Positions 8,146-16,676 of a stretch of DNA of 64,000 nucleotides are shown here, one piece after another. Positions within the stretch are counted from its first letter, which is position 1; every line of letters begins with the position of its first letter. Position numbers and translations under genes: made by a program. The DNA comes from Betaproteobacteria bacterium (GTDB lineage Bacteria > Pseudomonadota > Gammaproteobacteria > Burkholderiales > SG8-39): contig CANKMT010000010.1 in the NCBI GenBank assembly GCA_947482825.1, positions 1 through 64,000 on the forward strand, read 5' to 3'. The notes beneath the pieces are model-generated. The model did not search any database. It worked only from the letters and a program-made list of their open reading frames with translations, and was not told the origin of the DNA.

Positions 8146-9695
8146 ATGGGGAAATATCCGAAAGTGGAGCGCCCGGGTTCGCGCAACGGCGCCACGAGGT
8201 TGGCAAACTCGCAAAGCAGCGCGCGCGTTTCGCGTGGATCGATCATCTCGTCGTAGGCAAAGGCTTCAAGCGTGCGGAAAGGCGAACCCAGCCGCTGCAA
8301 ACGCTCACGGAGTTCCGCAATCCTGGCCTGGGGGTCCGGTGAGGCTTCGATGTCCTTGCGGAACGCGGCCTCGATCCCGCCTTCGAGCGGCAGCGATCCC
8401 GCGCGCATCGAAGGCCAGCAATAGCGCACCGAATAGCGTGACTGATTCGAGTGTCCCGCAGCCGCGACGCCATAGGCCTTGCGCACGATGATCGCGCACC
8501 ACGGCACGGTGGTTTGCTGAATTGCGGTGAGCGCGGCCACGCCATGACGAATGGCTGCGGTTTTCTCCGCGTCCAGCCCCACGAGGAACCCCGGGATATC
8601 GGCCAGGTGCACGATCGGCAGGTGGAAGAGCTGTGCGAGCTGAGTGAACCGCGCCACCTTGCGAGAGGCATCCGCGGTCCATGCGCCGCCGTAGTGCATC
8701 GGATCGCTTGCAAGGATCGCCACCGGCCAGCCGTCCAGCCGCGCAAAGCCGGTGATGACGCCGCGCCCCCAGAACCGGCCGATCTCGAAGAACGAGCCTG
8801 CGTCGACGACCGCCTCGACGATCGGGCGCATCTTGTAGACCTTGCGGTCCTCGCGCGGAATGGCTTCGATCAGCCAGCCGACATTGCGCTTCGGATCGTC
8901 ACGCTTCTCGCTGCGCGGCGGCAGCTCAAAAACCGAGGGCGGAAGGTAGGAGAGGAACTTGCGCGCCCGCGCGAACGCATCGGCCTCGCTCTCGGCTTCG
9001 TCGTCGATTGCGCCGTTGCGCGTGTGGATCTGGCTGCCGCCAAGCTCGTTCTTTTCGAACTGGTGCGCGCCGAGCCGGTTCACCACGGGCGGGCCGGCAA
9101 CGAAAAGCTGCGAGGTGTCCTTCACCATCACCGAATAATGGCTCGCGCACACGCGCGCAGATCCGAGGCCCGCAGTCGAGCCGAGCGCCATGCCGATCAC
9201 CGGCACCGTGTTGAGGTTGGCGGTCACGAGGTCCCACCCCAAGTAGCCGGGCACACGCGAATGACCGTCCTTGTCCATCATGCCGGCCGAGCCGCCGCCG
9301 CCGGAGCCATCGACCAGCCGGATCAGCGGCAGCCGCAAGTCGGCCGCCATGGTCTCCACGCGCGTGAGCTTGTCGCGGATGCTGCCTTCGTTGGTGCCGC
9401 CGCGGATCGTGAAGTCGTCACCGGCCACGACCACGTTGCGGCCGGCGATCTTCCCCCGGCCGATCACCAGGCTCGCTGGCGCAAGCGACACGAGGTTGCC
9501 GGCTTCGTCGTAGCTCGACTTGCCGGCGATGCTGCCGACTTCGATGAAGGAGTCCGGGTCCAGCAGCTGTTCGACGCGCTCGCGCACGTTGAGCTTGCCC
9601 CCGGCCCGCTGGCGCTCCAGGCGCTCGGACCCGCCCATCTGCTTCGCAAGGCGTTGCCGCTCGCGCAGCGCTTCGACTTCCTTTTCCCAGCCCAT
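8142..9695 (-). CDS. Biotin-dependent acyl-CoA carboxyltransferase, fused N/C domains (PccB/MccB-like)
   Basis: The 517 residues match the beta subunit of propionyl-, methylcrotonyl- or geranyl-type acyl-CoA carboxylases. The N-terminal crotonase-like half has RLVDGSGGGGSAGMMDKDG and MALGSTAGLGSARVCASHY. The C-terminal half has FFEIGRFWGRGVITGFARLDG, VHLADIPGFLVGLDAEK and KAYGVAAAGHS. It would transfer CO2 from carboxybiotin to an acyl-CoA. The next gene supplies a biotinyl domain, but no biotin carboxylase (alpha subunit) is present in the window. It could also be the carboxyltransferase of a decarboxylating system, although no membrane decarboxylase beta subunit is seen. No strong ribosome site precedes the ATG. 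Confidence 0.85.
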   Translation of the reverse strand: MGWEKEVEALRERQRLAKQMGGSERLERQRAGGKLNVRERVEQLLDPDSFIEVGSIAGKSSYDEAGNLVSLAPASLVIGRGKIAGRNVVVAGDDFTIRGGTNEGSIRDKLTRVETMAADLRLPLIRLVDGSGGGGSAGMMDKDGHSRVPGYLGWDLVTANLNTVPVIGMALGSTAGLGSARVCASHYSVMVKDTSQLFVAGPPVVNRLGAHQFEKNELGGSQIHTRNGAIDDEAESEADAFARARKFLSYLPPSVFELPPRSEKRDDPKRNVGWLIEAIPREDRKVYKMRPIVEAVVDAGSFFEIGRFWGRGVITGFARLDGWPVAILASDPMHYGGAWTADASRKVARFTQLAQLFHLPIVHLADIPGFLVGLDAEKTAAIRHGVAALTAIQQTTVPWCAIIVRKAYGVAAAGHSNQSRYSVRYCWPSMRAGSLPLEGGIEAAFRKDIEASPDPQARIAELRERLQRLGSPFRTLEAFAYDEMIDPRETRALLCEFANLVAPLREPGRSTFGYFPI

Positions 9696-9778
9696 GGGTG
9701 TCTATGTCAAAATAGAACAATAAATTGGCATGATCGCCGCACCAGTGCTTGTTTATTAGAAACTAAAGTTCCACATTA

Positions 9779-11503
9779 TCAGTGGATCTCCGGATCCGGG
9801 ATCGGCGCCGTGCCTTCGAGGAAATCGAAGTCGCAACCCTCGTTGGCCTGCTTGATGTGGCGCGAGAAGATCGCGCCGTAGCCGCGCTCGTACTTGATCG
9901 GCGGGCGGACCCAGGCCGCCTTGCGCTTCGCAAGTTCGGCTTCGGACACCTTCAGGTTCAGCACCCGCCTGTCGACGTCGAGCTCGATCAGGTCGCCGTT
10001 CTGCACGAAAGCCAGCGGGCCGCCGACGTACGCTTCCGGCGCGACGTGCAGGATGCAGGTGCCGTAGCTCGTTCCGCTCATTCGGCCATCCGACAGCCGC
10101 ACCATGTCCTTTACGCCCTGCTTGATGAGCTTCTTCGGCATGGGGAGCATGCCCCACTCCGGGAAGCCCGGGCCGCCGAGCGGACCGGACATCTTCAGCA
10201 CCAGCACGCAATCCTTGTCTACGTCGAGCTCGTCGGTGTCGATGCGCGCCGCCATGTCGTTGTAGTCCTCGAACACCACGGCGCGGCCGGTGTGCTTGAG
10301 CAGCTTCGGGTCGGCGGCGCTGGTCTTGATCACCGCCCCGTCGGGCGCGAGGTTGCCGCGGATCATGACGATGCCGCCGGAAGCCTTGAGCGGCTTGTCG
10401 CGCGGGAGGATCACGTCGGCGTTCCAGACCTTGGCGCCCTCGATGTTCTCGCCGAGCGTTTTGCCGTTGACCGTCTTCGCCGAGAGGTCGAGCAGGTCGC
10501 GCAGCTGGTTAAGCAGCGCGCGCAGGCCGCCGGCGTAGAAGAAGTCCTCCATGAGGTACTTGCTGCCGGACGGACGCACGTTGGCGATCACCGGGGTCTT
10601 GGCCGAAATCTCGTTGTAGCGTTCGAGCGGGAACGGCAATCCTGCGCGCCCCGCCATCGCGACAAGGTGCACGATCGCGTTGGTCGAGCCGCCAAGGGCC
10701 ATGAGCGTCGTAATTGCGTTGTCGAACGAGCTCTTGGAAAGGAAGTCGCGCGGCTTGAGGTCGTCCCACACCATTTCGACGATGCGCTTTCCGGTCAGCG
10801 TGGCCATGCGCGCGTGGTTCGAGTCCGGCGCGGGGATCGACGAATAGCCCGGCAGCGTGAAACCGAGCACCTCGGCCAGCGACATCATCGTCGCGGCGGT
10901 GCCCATCGTCATGCAGGTGCCCGGCGAGCGCGCGATCGTGTCCTCGATGTCGTTCCAGTCGTTCTGCGTGATGCGCCCGGCGCGCAACTCGTCCCAGTAC
11001 TTCCATGTATCGGAGCCTGAGCCGAGCGTCTGGTCGCGCCAGTGGGAATTGAGCATCGGGCCCGCCGGAATGTAGATCGTCGGCAGGTTCATGCTAGTGG
11101 CGCCCATGATGAGCGCCGGAGTGGTCTTGTCGCAGCCACCCATGATGACCGCGCCATCGGCCGGGTAGGAGCGCAGCAACTCTTCCGTCTCCATGGCGAG
11201 GAAGTTGCGGTACATCATAGTGGTGGGCTTTTGCATCGTCTCTGCCAGCGCCATTGCAGGCATCTCGAGCGGGAACCCCCCGGCCTGCCAGACGCCGCGC
11301 TTGACTTCCTCCACGCGCTGCTTGAAGTGCGTGTGGCAGTGGTTGATGTCCGACCAGGTGTTGATGATCGCGATGACAGGCTTGCCCGCGTAGTCGGTGC
11401 GGTCGTAGCCCATCTGCGCAGTGCGCGAGCGGTGGCCGAAGGAGCGCAAGTCGTTCACGCCGAACCAGCGGTGGCTGCGGAGGTCTTCGGATTTTTTCTT
11501 CAC
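9779..11503 (-). CDS. IlvD/Edd-family dehydratase (sugar-acid dehydratase, L-arabinonate type)
   Basis: The 574-residue protein starts at a GTG preceded by GAGGAG and contains the Fe-S cysteines of the family: INHCHTHF near residue 55, [11 protein letters not shown] near 125 and [14 protein letters not shown] near 195. Further motifs are [14 protein letters not shown] and [12 protein letters not shown] near the C-terminus, where the active-site Ser lies. The DNHARMA-like and [10 protein letters not shown] features resemble pentonate dehydratases more than the branched-chain enzyme, since classical IlvD begins differently (NTCNPC). I infer dehydration of an aldonic acid to a 2-keto-3-deoxy acid, which would suit the HpaI-type aldolase 5 kb away, but that link is speculative. 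Confidence 0.85.
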   Translation of the reverse strand: MKKKSEDLRSHRWFGVNDLRSFGHRSRTAQMGYDRTDYAGKPVIAIINTWSDINHCHTHFKQRVEEVKRGVWQAGGFPLEMPAMALAETMQKPTTMMYRNFLAMETEELLRSYPADGAVIMGGCDKTTPALIMGATSMNLPTIYIPAGPMLNSHWRDQTLGSGSDTWKYWDELRAGRITQNDWNDIEDTIARSPGTCMTMGTAATMMSLAEVLGFTLPGYSSIPAPDSNHARMATLTGKRIVEMVWDDLKPRDFLSKSSFDNAITTLMALGGSTNAIVHLVAMAGRAGLPFPLERYNEISAKTPVIANVRPSGSKYLMEDFFYAGGLRALLNQLRDLLDLSAKTVNGKTLGENIEGAKVWNADVILPRDKPLKASGGIVMIRGNLAPDGAVIKTSAADPKLLKHTGRAVVFEDYNDMAARIDTDELDVDKDCVLVLKMSGPLGGPGFPEWGMLPMPKKLIKQGVKDMVRLSDGRMSGTSYGTCILHVAPEAYVGGPLAFVQNGDLIELDVDRRVLNLKVSEAELAKRKAAWVRPPIKYERGYGAIFSRHIKQANEGCDFDFLEGTAPIPDPEIH

Positions 11504-11560
11504 GCTTGCTCCTCGATTCCGGAAACCAAGATTCTAATCTGCGCGAGGTATGATCGGCTG

Positions 11561-12361
11561 ATGTCAATTCGCGCGATTGGCCGCTCCGCTTCGGGGGGGC
11601 TTGAAGTGTTTGCCGCCTGGTGCGCCAGCTGGTGGCGGGTATTGCATTTCGGCGCCACCGCGTTGGTGATGGCCGCCTCGCCGCAGGCCTACGACCGGGC
11701 GACCTCGAACCTGATGGCGCGCCAGATCTACTTCACCGCCTGGCAGATCCTGCCTGGGTTCGTCCTCGTTTGCGCGCTTCTCAGCTACATGGTGATCCGG
11801 ATCGTCGTGGCGGCGGCCGGCACCTACGGCCTGGCCGAGTATGCACTGTCGTTTGCGGTGCGCGTGCAGGTGCTCGAGCTGGTTCCGACATTCGTTGCCC
11901 TGTTCGTGGCGCTGCGTTCGGGCGCGGCCATCAATACGGAAGTCGCGCTGATGCATATCCGAGGCGACCTCGATGCACTGCAGCGCGCCGGCGCCGACCC
12001 GATGCGCCACCAACTCGTGCCGCGAGTGATAGGCAGTGCGGTTTCGGTGGTCTCCCTGACGGTGATTGGCGGTGCCATCGCGCTCATGCTGGCCTATGTC
12101 GCGATGTATGGTTTCTCGCCGGGTGGAATAGATGAATACACGGAAGTGATCGGAAGCATTTTTGACCTGCCCGTCGCCCTCGGACTCGGCCTGAAGGCGC
12201 CCTTCTTCGGTCTTGCGGTCGCGATCATCCCGATTTCGGCGAGCCTGGAGGTGCCGCGTGAGGCGCGTTTTGCGGCGATCGCGGTGCGCTCCGGCATGGT
12301 GCGCCTGTTCCTGGCGCTGGCGCTGATCGAAGGCGCTTCCCTGGCCATCAAGTACATCTAG
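11561..12361 (+). CDS. MlaE-family ABC permease (MCE lipid transport)
   Basis: The track ORF starts far upstream, inside the antisense dehydratase. I use the ATG at 11561, just after GCGAGG, giving 266 residues, the normal MlaE/YrbE length. It has five or six hydrophobic segments, with the family motif region LVPTFVALFVALRSGAAINTEVALM and later RHQLVPRVIGSAVSVVSL, close to the conserved EhPxxL cytosolic loop and VPRVIA pattern. It would form the inner-membrane channel for glycerophospholipid or other lipid movement. It is followed after 8 bases by an MCE protein and then by a lipoprotein. No MlaF-type ATPase is adjacent. Confidence 0.85.
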   Translation: MSIRAIGRSASGGLEVFAAWCASWWRVLHFGATALVMAASPQAYDRATSNLMARQIYFTAWQILPGFVLVCALLSYMVIRIVVAAAGTYGLAEYALSFAVRVQVLELVPTFVALFVALRSGAAINTEVALMHIRGDLDALQRAGADPMRHQLVPRVIGSAVSVVSLTVIGGAIALMLAYVAMYGFSPGGIDEYTEVIGSIFDLPVALGLGLKAPFFGLAVAIIPISASLEVPREARFAAIAVRSGMVRLFLALALIEGASLAIKYI

Positions 12362-12369
12362 CCGCCGGC

Positions 12370-13437
12370 ATGGATCAGACCCCAACGCCAACCTCCCCGC
12401 CCGCGACGTCTGCGGAGACCACCACCACGCTGCCGGTCCGGCACCTGGAGTTCAAGGTGGCCCTGTTGCTGGCATTGACGTTGGTGCTTTCGGTTTCGTT
12501 CGTCGCCTACGTGCTGTATGCACGCGGGGTATTTGAAAGCACGCAGAAGGTGGTGTTGGTCACGGACAGTTCGGACGGTGTGAGTGTCGGCATGCAAGTG
12601 ACCTTCCGGGGCTTTTCAATCGGACGCGTACGCAGCATCGCGCTCGGCGGCGACGCTACGGTACGCATAGAGGTTGCAGTGCCGAAAAAGGACGCACGGT
12701 GGCTGCGTGTGGCGAACGTATTTATCATCGAGCGAGCGCTCGTAGGGGGCGTGGGCATCCGGGCCGCTGCGGTTCAGCTCGACAATCCGCTGCTGCCCGA
12801 TGGAGCGGAGTGTATTCCGCAGGGGGGGCTCAGCGGGGCGATATGCACCGTGCTTCGCGGCGACGGGAGCGAGGATATCCCCCGCCTTGTCACAAACCTG
12901 AAGGACCTGCTCAATAATTTGCAGGGCCTTACGGCCGCGGATTCGAGTCTCGGCGCGAGCCTTGCCAATGTGCGGGTGGCCACCGATCGAATCGCCGGGC
13001 AGGGCGGGCTGCTCGCCGGCGCCCTCGGCAGCGAGGAAAACGCGAAGAAAGTGGTCGCCGCGCTGGATCGCTCGAACAAGCTGCTCGACTCGCTCACGGC
13101 GGCTTCGGCCAGGCTCGACCAGGTCTTCGCCAAGGCCGACCAGGCGCTAGTGAAAGCCGACCAGCGGGTGTTCGGCCGCGAGGGCGTGATGGATGAAACG
13201 CAAAGGGCTGTGGCACAGCTCAATGCAGTGCTCGGCGACGCGCGTGAGAGCCTGAAAAGGGCTGATGCCGTGCTTGCCGATGCGCAAAAAATCAGCGCGA
13301 ATGCGAAAGGCGCGACCGACGACCTTGCGGGCCTGCGCGCCGAAGTGGACGCCAGCCTGCGCAAGGTGGGCGCGCTGATCGACGAAATCAACCGCAAGTG
13401 GCCTTTCAAGCGGGAGACCGAGATGAGGCTTCCTTGA
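12370..13437 (+). CDS. MCE-domain (MlaD-like) periplasmic lipid-binding protein
   Basis: The 355-residue protein has a cytoplasmic Pro/Thr-rich lead, one membrane anchor (VALLLALTLVLSVSFVAYVLY, residues about 30-50) and then a single MCE domain (about 58-140) with the pattern SSDGVSVGMQVTFRGFSIGRVRSIAL. The remainder (about 165-345) is Ala/Asp/Lys-rich and strongly helical, with heptad-like repeats such as AKADQALVKADQRV, suggesting the long helical bundle or needle of MCE proteins. It follows the MlaE-like permease and should form a hexameric ring on it. Its stop overlaps the TTG start of the lipoprotein gene. Confidence 0.87.
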   Translation: MDQTPTPTSPPATSAETTTTLPVRHLEFKVALLLALTLVLSVSFVAYVLYARGVFESTQKVVLVTDSSDGVSVGMQVTFRGFSIGRVRSIALGGDATVRIEVAVPKKDARWLRVANVFIIERALVGGVGIRAAAVQLDNPLLPDGAECIPQGGLSGAICTVLRGDGSEDIPRLVTNLKDLLNNLQGLTAADSSLGASLANVRVATDRIAGQGGLLAGALGSEENAKKVVAALDRSNKLLDSLTAASARLDQVFAKADQALVKADQRVFGREGVMDETQRAVAQLNAVLGDARESLKRADAVLADAQKISANAKGATDDLAGLRAEVDASLRKVGALIDEINRKWPFKRETEMRLP

Positions 13438-14069
13438 TACGTGCGCTTCCCGCGCTGATCACTGCGGCGCTTCTTGCGGCCTGTGCTGGCGCGCCTGCGC
13501 CGCCGGACTGGCAACTCAATGCGCAGGTCGCCCTGAAGAATTTCGAGGCGGCGTATCTCGCAGGCAATTCACGGGTCGCGGACGCTGAATTTGCGCGCGC
13601 GCGCAGGGAGCTCTCGAGCACCGGGCGGGCCGACTTGGTGGCACGCGCCGAACTCACGCGCTGCGCGTTGCATACGGCAAGCCTTGCGTTCGATGACTGC
13701 CCGGCGTTCCGGTCGCTTGCGCTCGACGCGGGCGCGCCGGAGCGTGCCTACGGCGAGTATCTCGCAGGGCGCTGGCAGGGAATCGACGTGAACCTGCTCC
13801 CGGAGCAGCATCGTCCAGTGATCGCCGGCGGCGCGTTGCCGATCGATCCGATGGCCCGGTTGGTTGCTGCAGGCGCATCTTTGCGCGCCGAGCGCGCCAC
13901 GCCCGCATTGATTGCGGCTGCCATCGAGACGGCCTCCGCCAACGGGTGGCGCCGACCGCTGCTCGCATGGCTCGGTTTGGAAGGAAAACGCGCCTCGAGC
14001 GCGGGAGACGACGAGGCGGCCGGGCGGATCAGGCGCCGCATGGAACTCATTACAAAAGGAGGAAATTGA
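13434..14069 (+). CDS. Predicted lipoprotein, third member of the MCE operon
   Basis: I choose the TTG at 13434, which overlaps the MCE stop as TTGA and has GAGG about 6 bases upstream. The track ATG at 13398 lies inside the MCE gene and would bury the signal peptide. The N-terminus LIRALPALITAALLAACAGAP is a clear lipoprotein signal with lipobox LAAC. The mature roughly 190-residue domain is Ala/Arg/Glu-rich and helical, with repeat-like AEFARARREL segments reminiscent of TPR proteins. It is not the DUF330/PqiC-type lipoprotein. Position suggests an outer-membrane or periplasmic partner of the MCE transporter; function is otherwise unknown. Confidence 0.78.
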   Translation: MIRALPALITAALLAACAGAPAPPDWQLNAQVALKNFEAAYLAGNSRVADAEFARARRELSSTGRADLVARAELTRCALHTASLAFDDCPAFRSLALDAGAPERAYGEYLAGRWQGIDVNLLPEQHRPVIAGGALPIDPMARLVAAGASLRAERATPALIAAAIETASANGWRRPLLAWLGLEGKRASSAGDDEAAGRIRRRMELITKGGN

Positions 14070-15032
14070 ATGCTCAACCTACGCAAGCTCTTCGCAGCGG
14101 TGGCGGCGGTCGTTGCAACCTCGGCCAGTGCCCAGATCTACCCTTCAAAGCCGGTGCACGCGATCATTTCTTTCACGCCGGGCAGTTCGACCGACATCGT
14201 CGGACGCATTGTCATGCAGAAAGTGTCCGAATACTGGGGCCAGCCGGTCGTCGCGGAGAACCGAGCAGGGGCCGGCGGTTCGATCGGCTCGGCCATCGTG
14301 GCGCGCGCCGCGCCGGACGGCTACACGCTGCTCATCAATTCCTCGGCCCACTCGGTCAACCCTGCGATCTTCGCCAAGCTGCCGTACGACACGACGAAGG
14401 ATTTCGTCGATATCGTGCCGCTCGCGGTCCAGCCGAACGTGCTGGTGGTTACGGCGGCTTCGCCGCACAAGACGATCGGTGACTTGATTTCCTTCACCCG
14501 GGCCAAACCCGGCGCGCTCAATTTCGGCCACGCGGGCGTAGGCAGCGGCACGCACCTGTCGACCGAGAAACTCATCGCCGCAGCCGGCATCAAAGTGACC
14601 CAGATCCCGTTCAAGGGCACGCCCGAAGTGGTCACCGCGCTGCTTGGCGGCTCGGTAGATTGCTATTGGGTGCCGATTTCGGCCGGCATGGCAAACATCA
14701 AGAGCGGCAAGTTGCGGCCGCTCGCAGTCAGCAGCGCCAGGCGCAGTTCGCAACTTCCCGACGTGCCGACGACCGGGGAAGCGGGTGTGCCAAATGCGAA
14801 CTCCCCGCTCTGGTTCGGCATCTGGGCGCCGGCGGGCACCCCTGGGGATATCGTCGCGAAGATCTCGACCGATGTCAGGCGGGCGCTTGCCGATCAGGGG
14901 GTGCGCGAAAAACTTGCCGGTCTTGGCAACGATCCCCTGGACATGGCGCCCGATGAATTCGCCCGCTTCGTGCGCAGCGAGATCGAAGACTACGGCAGGG
15001 TCGTGAAAGCCGCGGGCATCAAGCCGCAATAA
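14070..15032 (+). CDS. Tripartite tricarboxylate transporter receptor (Bug family), second copy
   Basis: This 320-residue protein has a signal peptide (MLNLRKLFAAVAAVVATSASA) and mature start QIYPSKPVHAIISFTPGSSTD, then QPVVAENRAGAGGSIGSAIVA and KTIGDLISFTRAKPGALNFG, all typical Bug motifs. The ATG abuts the lipoprotein stop, with AAAGGAGG upstream, so it is translated efficiently from the same message as the MCE genes or from an internal promoter. It differs from the receptor at 5772-6734 in the ligand-contact region (SFTPGSSTD against PFAAGGTSD). No TctAB permease lies next to it. The downstream CoA transferase genes are convergent. Confidence 0.92.
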   Translation: MLNLRKLFAAVAAVVATSASAQIYPSKPVHAIISFTPGSSTDIVGRIVMQKVSEYWGQPVVAENRAGAGGSIGSAIVARAAPDGYTLLINSSAHSVNPAIFAKLPYDTTKDFVDIVPLAVQPNVLVVTAASPHKTIGDLISFTRAKPGALNFGHAGVGSGTHLSTEKLIAAAGIKVTQIPFKGTPEVVTALLGGSVDCYWVPISAGMANIKSGKLRPLAVSSARRSSQLPDVPTTGEAGVPNANSPLWFGIWAPAGTPGDIVAKISTDVRRALADQGVREKLAGLGNDPLDMAPDEFARFVRSEIEDYGRVVKAAGIKPQ

Positions 15033-15063
15033 CGCGATGCCCGTGCGGGCGGGATCGAGCCGT

Positions 15064-15729
15064 TCAGGCCAGGGCCGCCCCGTGCGCAGCCTTGCCGCGG
15101 GTAAGCGGCACGCCCGTCAGGCGCTGCAGCTCCTCGAACCCAAGCCCTTCGACCATGTCGACGACCTGCAGGCCGTCGGGCGTGACGTCGATTACTGCAA
15201 GGTCGGTGTAGATCCTGTTCACGCAGGACGCACCAGTCAGCGGATAGGTGCATCGTTCGACGATCTTGCTTTCGCCGGACTTGGTCAGGTGCTCCATCAT
15301 TACGTACACGTTCTTGGCGCCGACGGCGAGGTCCATGGCGCCGCCGACCGCGGGAATCGCATCTGGTGCGCCGGTGTGCCAGTTGGCAAGGTCCCCGTTG
15401 ATCGCCACCTGGAACGCGCCTAGAACGCAGACATCGAGATGCCGGCCGCGGATCATCGCGAACGAATCGGCGTGATGGAAGAACGATCCGCCGGCCAGCA
15501 GCGTAACCGGTTCCTTGCCGGCGTTGACGAGATCGCCGTCCTCGGCGCCCGGCGCGGGCTTGGGCCCGACGCCGAGCACGCCGTTCTCGCTGTGCAGAAG
15601 TACCTCGCGACCCTTGGGGATGTGGTCTGCAACGAGCGTCGGCAGGCCGATGCCGAGATTGACATAGGCCCCTTCGGGAATGTCTCGCGCCACTCGCGCG
15701 GCGATCTGGTTGCGGTCCATCCTCTTCAT
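15064..15729 (-). CDS. 3-oxoacid CoA-transferase, beta subunit
   Basis: The real coding part of the 360-residue track ORF is the last 221 residues, from the ATG at 15729 (MKRMDRNQIAARVARDIPEG). That start overlaps the alpha-subunit stop as ATGA. The catalytic Glu is in LLHSENGVLGVG (about residue 48), and GIGLPTLVADHIP and GGAMDLAVGAKNVYVMMEH are further family motifs. The family swaps CoA between succinyl-CoA and acetoacetate (ScoB) or 3-oxoadipate (PcaJ). The window does not show which, as no pca or ketone-body genes are adjacent. Confidence 0.92.
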   Translation of the reverse strand: MKRMDRNQIAARVARDIPEGAYVNLGIGLPTLVADHIPKGREVLLHSENGVLGVGPKPAPGAEDGDLVNAGKEPVTLLAGGSFFHHADSFAMIRGRHLDVCVLGAFQVAINGDLANWHTGAPDAIPAVGGAMDLAVGAKNVYVMMEHLTKSGESKIVERCTYPLTGASCVNRIYTDLAVIDVTPDGLQVVDMVEGLGFEELQRLTGVPLTRGKAAHGAALA

Positions 15730-16397
15730 GCCGTTGCTCCAGTCTTGACCACGCGCTTGACGAAGATGCCCGGGGTGACGACCGCCTCCGGATCGAGCTG
15801 GCCGAGCTCGACGGTCTCGCGCACCTGCGCGATCGTGCAATTCGCGGCGCTCGCCATGATCGGGCCGAAGTTGCGCGCAGTCATGCGGTAGGTGAGGTTG
15901 CCCCAGCGGTCGCCGCGATCGGCCTTGATCAGCGCGTAGTCGGCGTGGATCGGATGCTCGAGCACGTAATCGCGATCGCCGATGCGGCGCGTTTCCTTGC
16001 CCTCGGCAAGCCGCGTGCCGTAAGCCGTGGGCGTGAAGAATGCGCCGATGCCCGCGCCCGCGGCGCGGATGCGCTCGGCGAGCGTCCCCTGCGGCACGAG
16101 CTCGAGTTCGAGTTCGCCCGCGCGATAGGCCTTGTCGAAATGCCATGAGTCGGCTTGGCGCGGGAAGGAGCAGATGATCTTGCGAACCTGTTTCGCCCCG
16201 ATCAGCGCCGCGAGGCCGGTGTCCCCGTTGCCGGCGTTGTTGTTTACGACGGTGAGTTCGCGCGCGCCTTGCGCGATCAGTGCGCTCATCAGGGCCGAGG
16301 GCATGCCCGCGCCCCCGAAACCGCCTATCAGGATGGTCGATCCGTCGGCGATGTCCGCGACGGCCTCTTCGAGTGAAGCCACGATTTTGTTGATCAT
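15726..16397 (-). CDS. 3-oxoacid CoA-transferase, alpha subunit
   Basis: The 223-residue protein begins MINKIVASLEEAVADIADGSTILIGGFGGAGMPSALM. The GGFGGAGMP glycine loop is the CoA-binding signature of ScoA/PcaI. VVNNNAGNGDTGLAALI and FFTPTAYGTRLAEGKE are conserved further on. It pairs with the downstream beta subunit through a 4-base overlap, so the two form one alpha/beta enzyme. It is divergent from mraZ across a 279-base AT-rich gap. Confidence 0.92.
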   Translation of the reverse strand: MINKIVASLEEAVADIADGSTILIGGFGGAGMPSALMSALIAQGARELTVVNNNAGNGDTGLAALIGAKQVRKIICSFPRQADSWHFDKAYRAGELELELVPQGTLAERIRAAGAGIGAFFTPTAYGTRLAEGKETRRIGDRDYVLEHPIHADYALIKADRGDRWGNLTYRMTARNFGPIMASAANCTIAQVRETVELGQLDPEAVVTPGIFVKRVVKTGATA

Positions 16398-16582
16398 CGC
16401 GTGATTCTAGAGGTACCGCCCGGAAACGGGGCCGGCGTCTCGCAATTGGCCGCCAAGGCGCCGCGCGCGTAAGAGTTTACTTTCGATAAATTTCTTAACA
16501 TATTGATTAAAAATGATTATTGTTTTTAAGGCATTGCCTACGAAAGCACACCTAAGTCCTTGTTGGAAATAAGAAAAAATCC

Positions 16583-16611
16583 TTGACCTTGAGTATTCGT
16601 TCGAATAAAGT
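16583..16611 (+). promoter_or_regulatory. Candidate sigma-70 promoter of the dcw cluster
   Basis: TTGACC at 16583-16588 is separated by 17 bases from TAAAGT at 16606-16611, about 65 bases before the mraZ ATG. Matches to the consensus are five of six at -35 and four of six at -10. Confidence 0.6.
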
Positions 16612-16635
16612 GGGAAAACGTAGAAAAAAGTGGCG
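16611..16635 (+). promoter_or_regulatory. Possible MraZ operator: three 10-bp-spaced repeats
   Basis: TGGGA (16611), TAGAA (16621) and TGGCG (16631) recur with a 10-bp period and 5-bp A-rich spacers, just after the candidate -10 box. MraZ is known to bind TGGGN repeats separated by 5 bp upstream of its own gene. Only the first copy is canonical, so this is a degenerate match. Confidence 0.5.
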
Positions 16636-16676
16636 AAATTGAGCGGCTTGTAGCTCTTTCGCCCCGGGACAAGAAA

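Larger units (their letters stand above)
16398..16676. promoter_or_regulatory. AT-rich divergent regulatory gap between CoA transferase and mraZ
   Basis: This 279-base stretch holds no gene and is strikingly AT-rich against its surroundings, with runs such as TTGATTAAAAATGATTATTG. It must carry the start of the dcw transcript on the plus strand and probably the CoA-transferase promoter on the minus strand. A candidate mraZ promoter and MraZ-box-like repeats are annotated separately. Confidence 0.7.

Noticed and set aside
8451-9881. 476-codon plus-strand ORF opposite the carboxyltransferase
   Set aside because: Mirror frame of a GC-rich gene. Product is His/Arg/Ala-rich with no recognisable domain, and it crosses the gene boundary.
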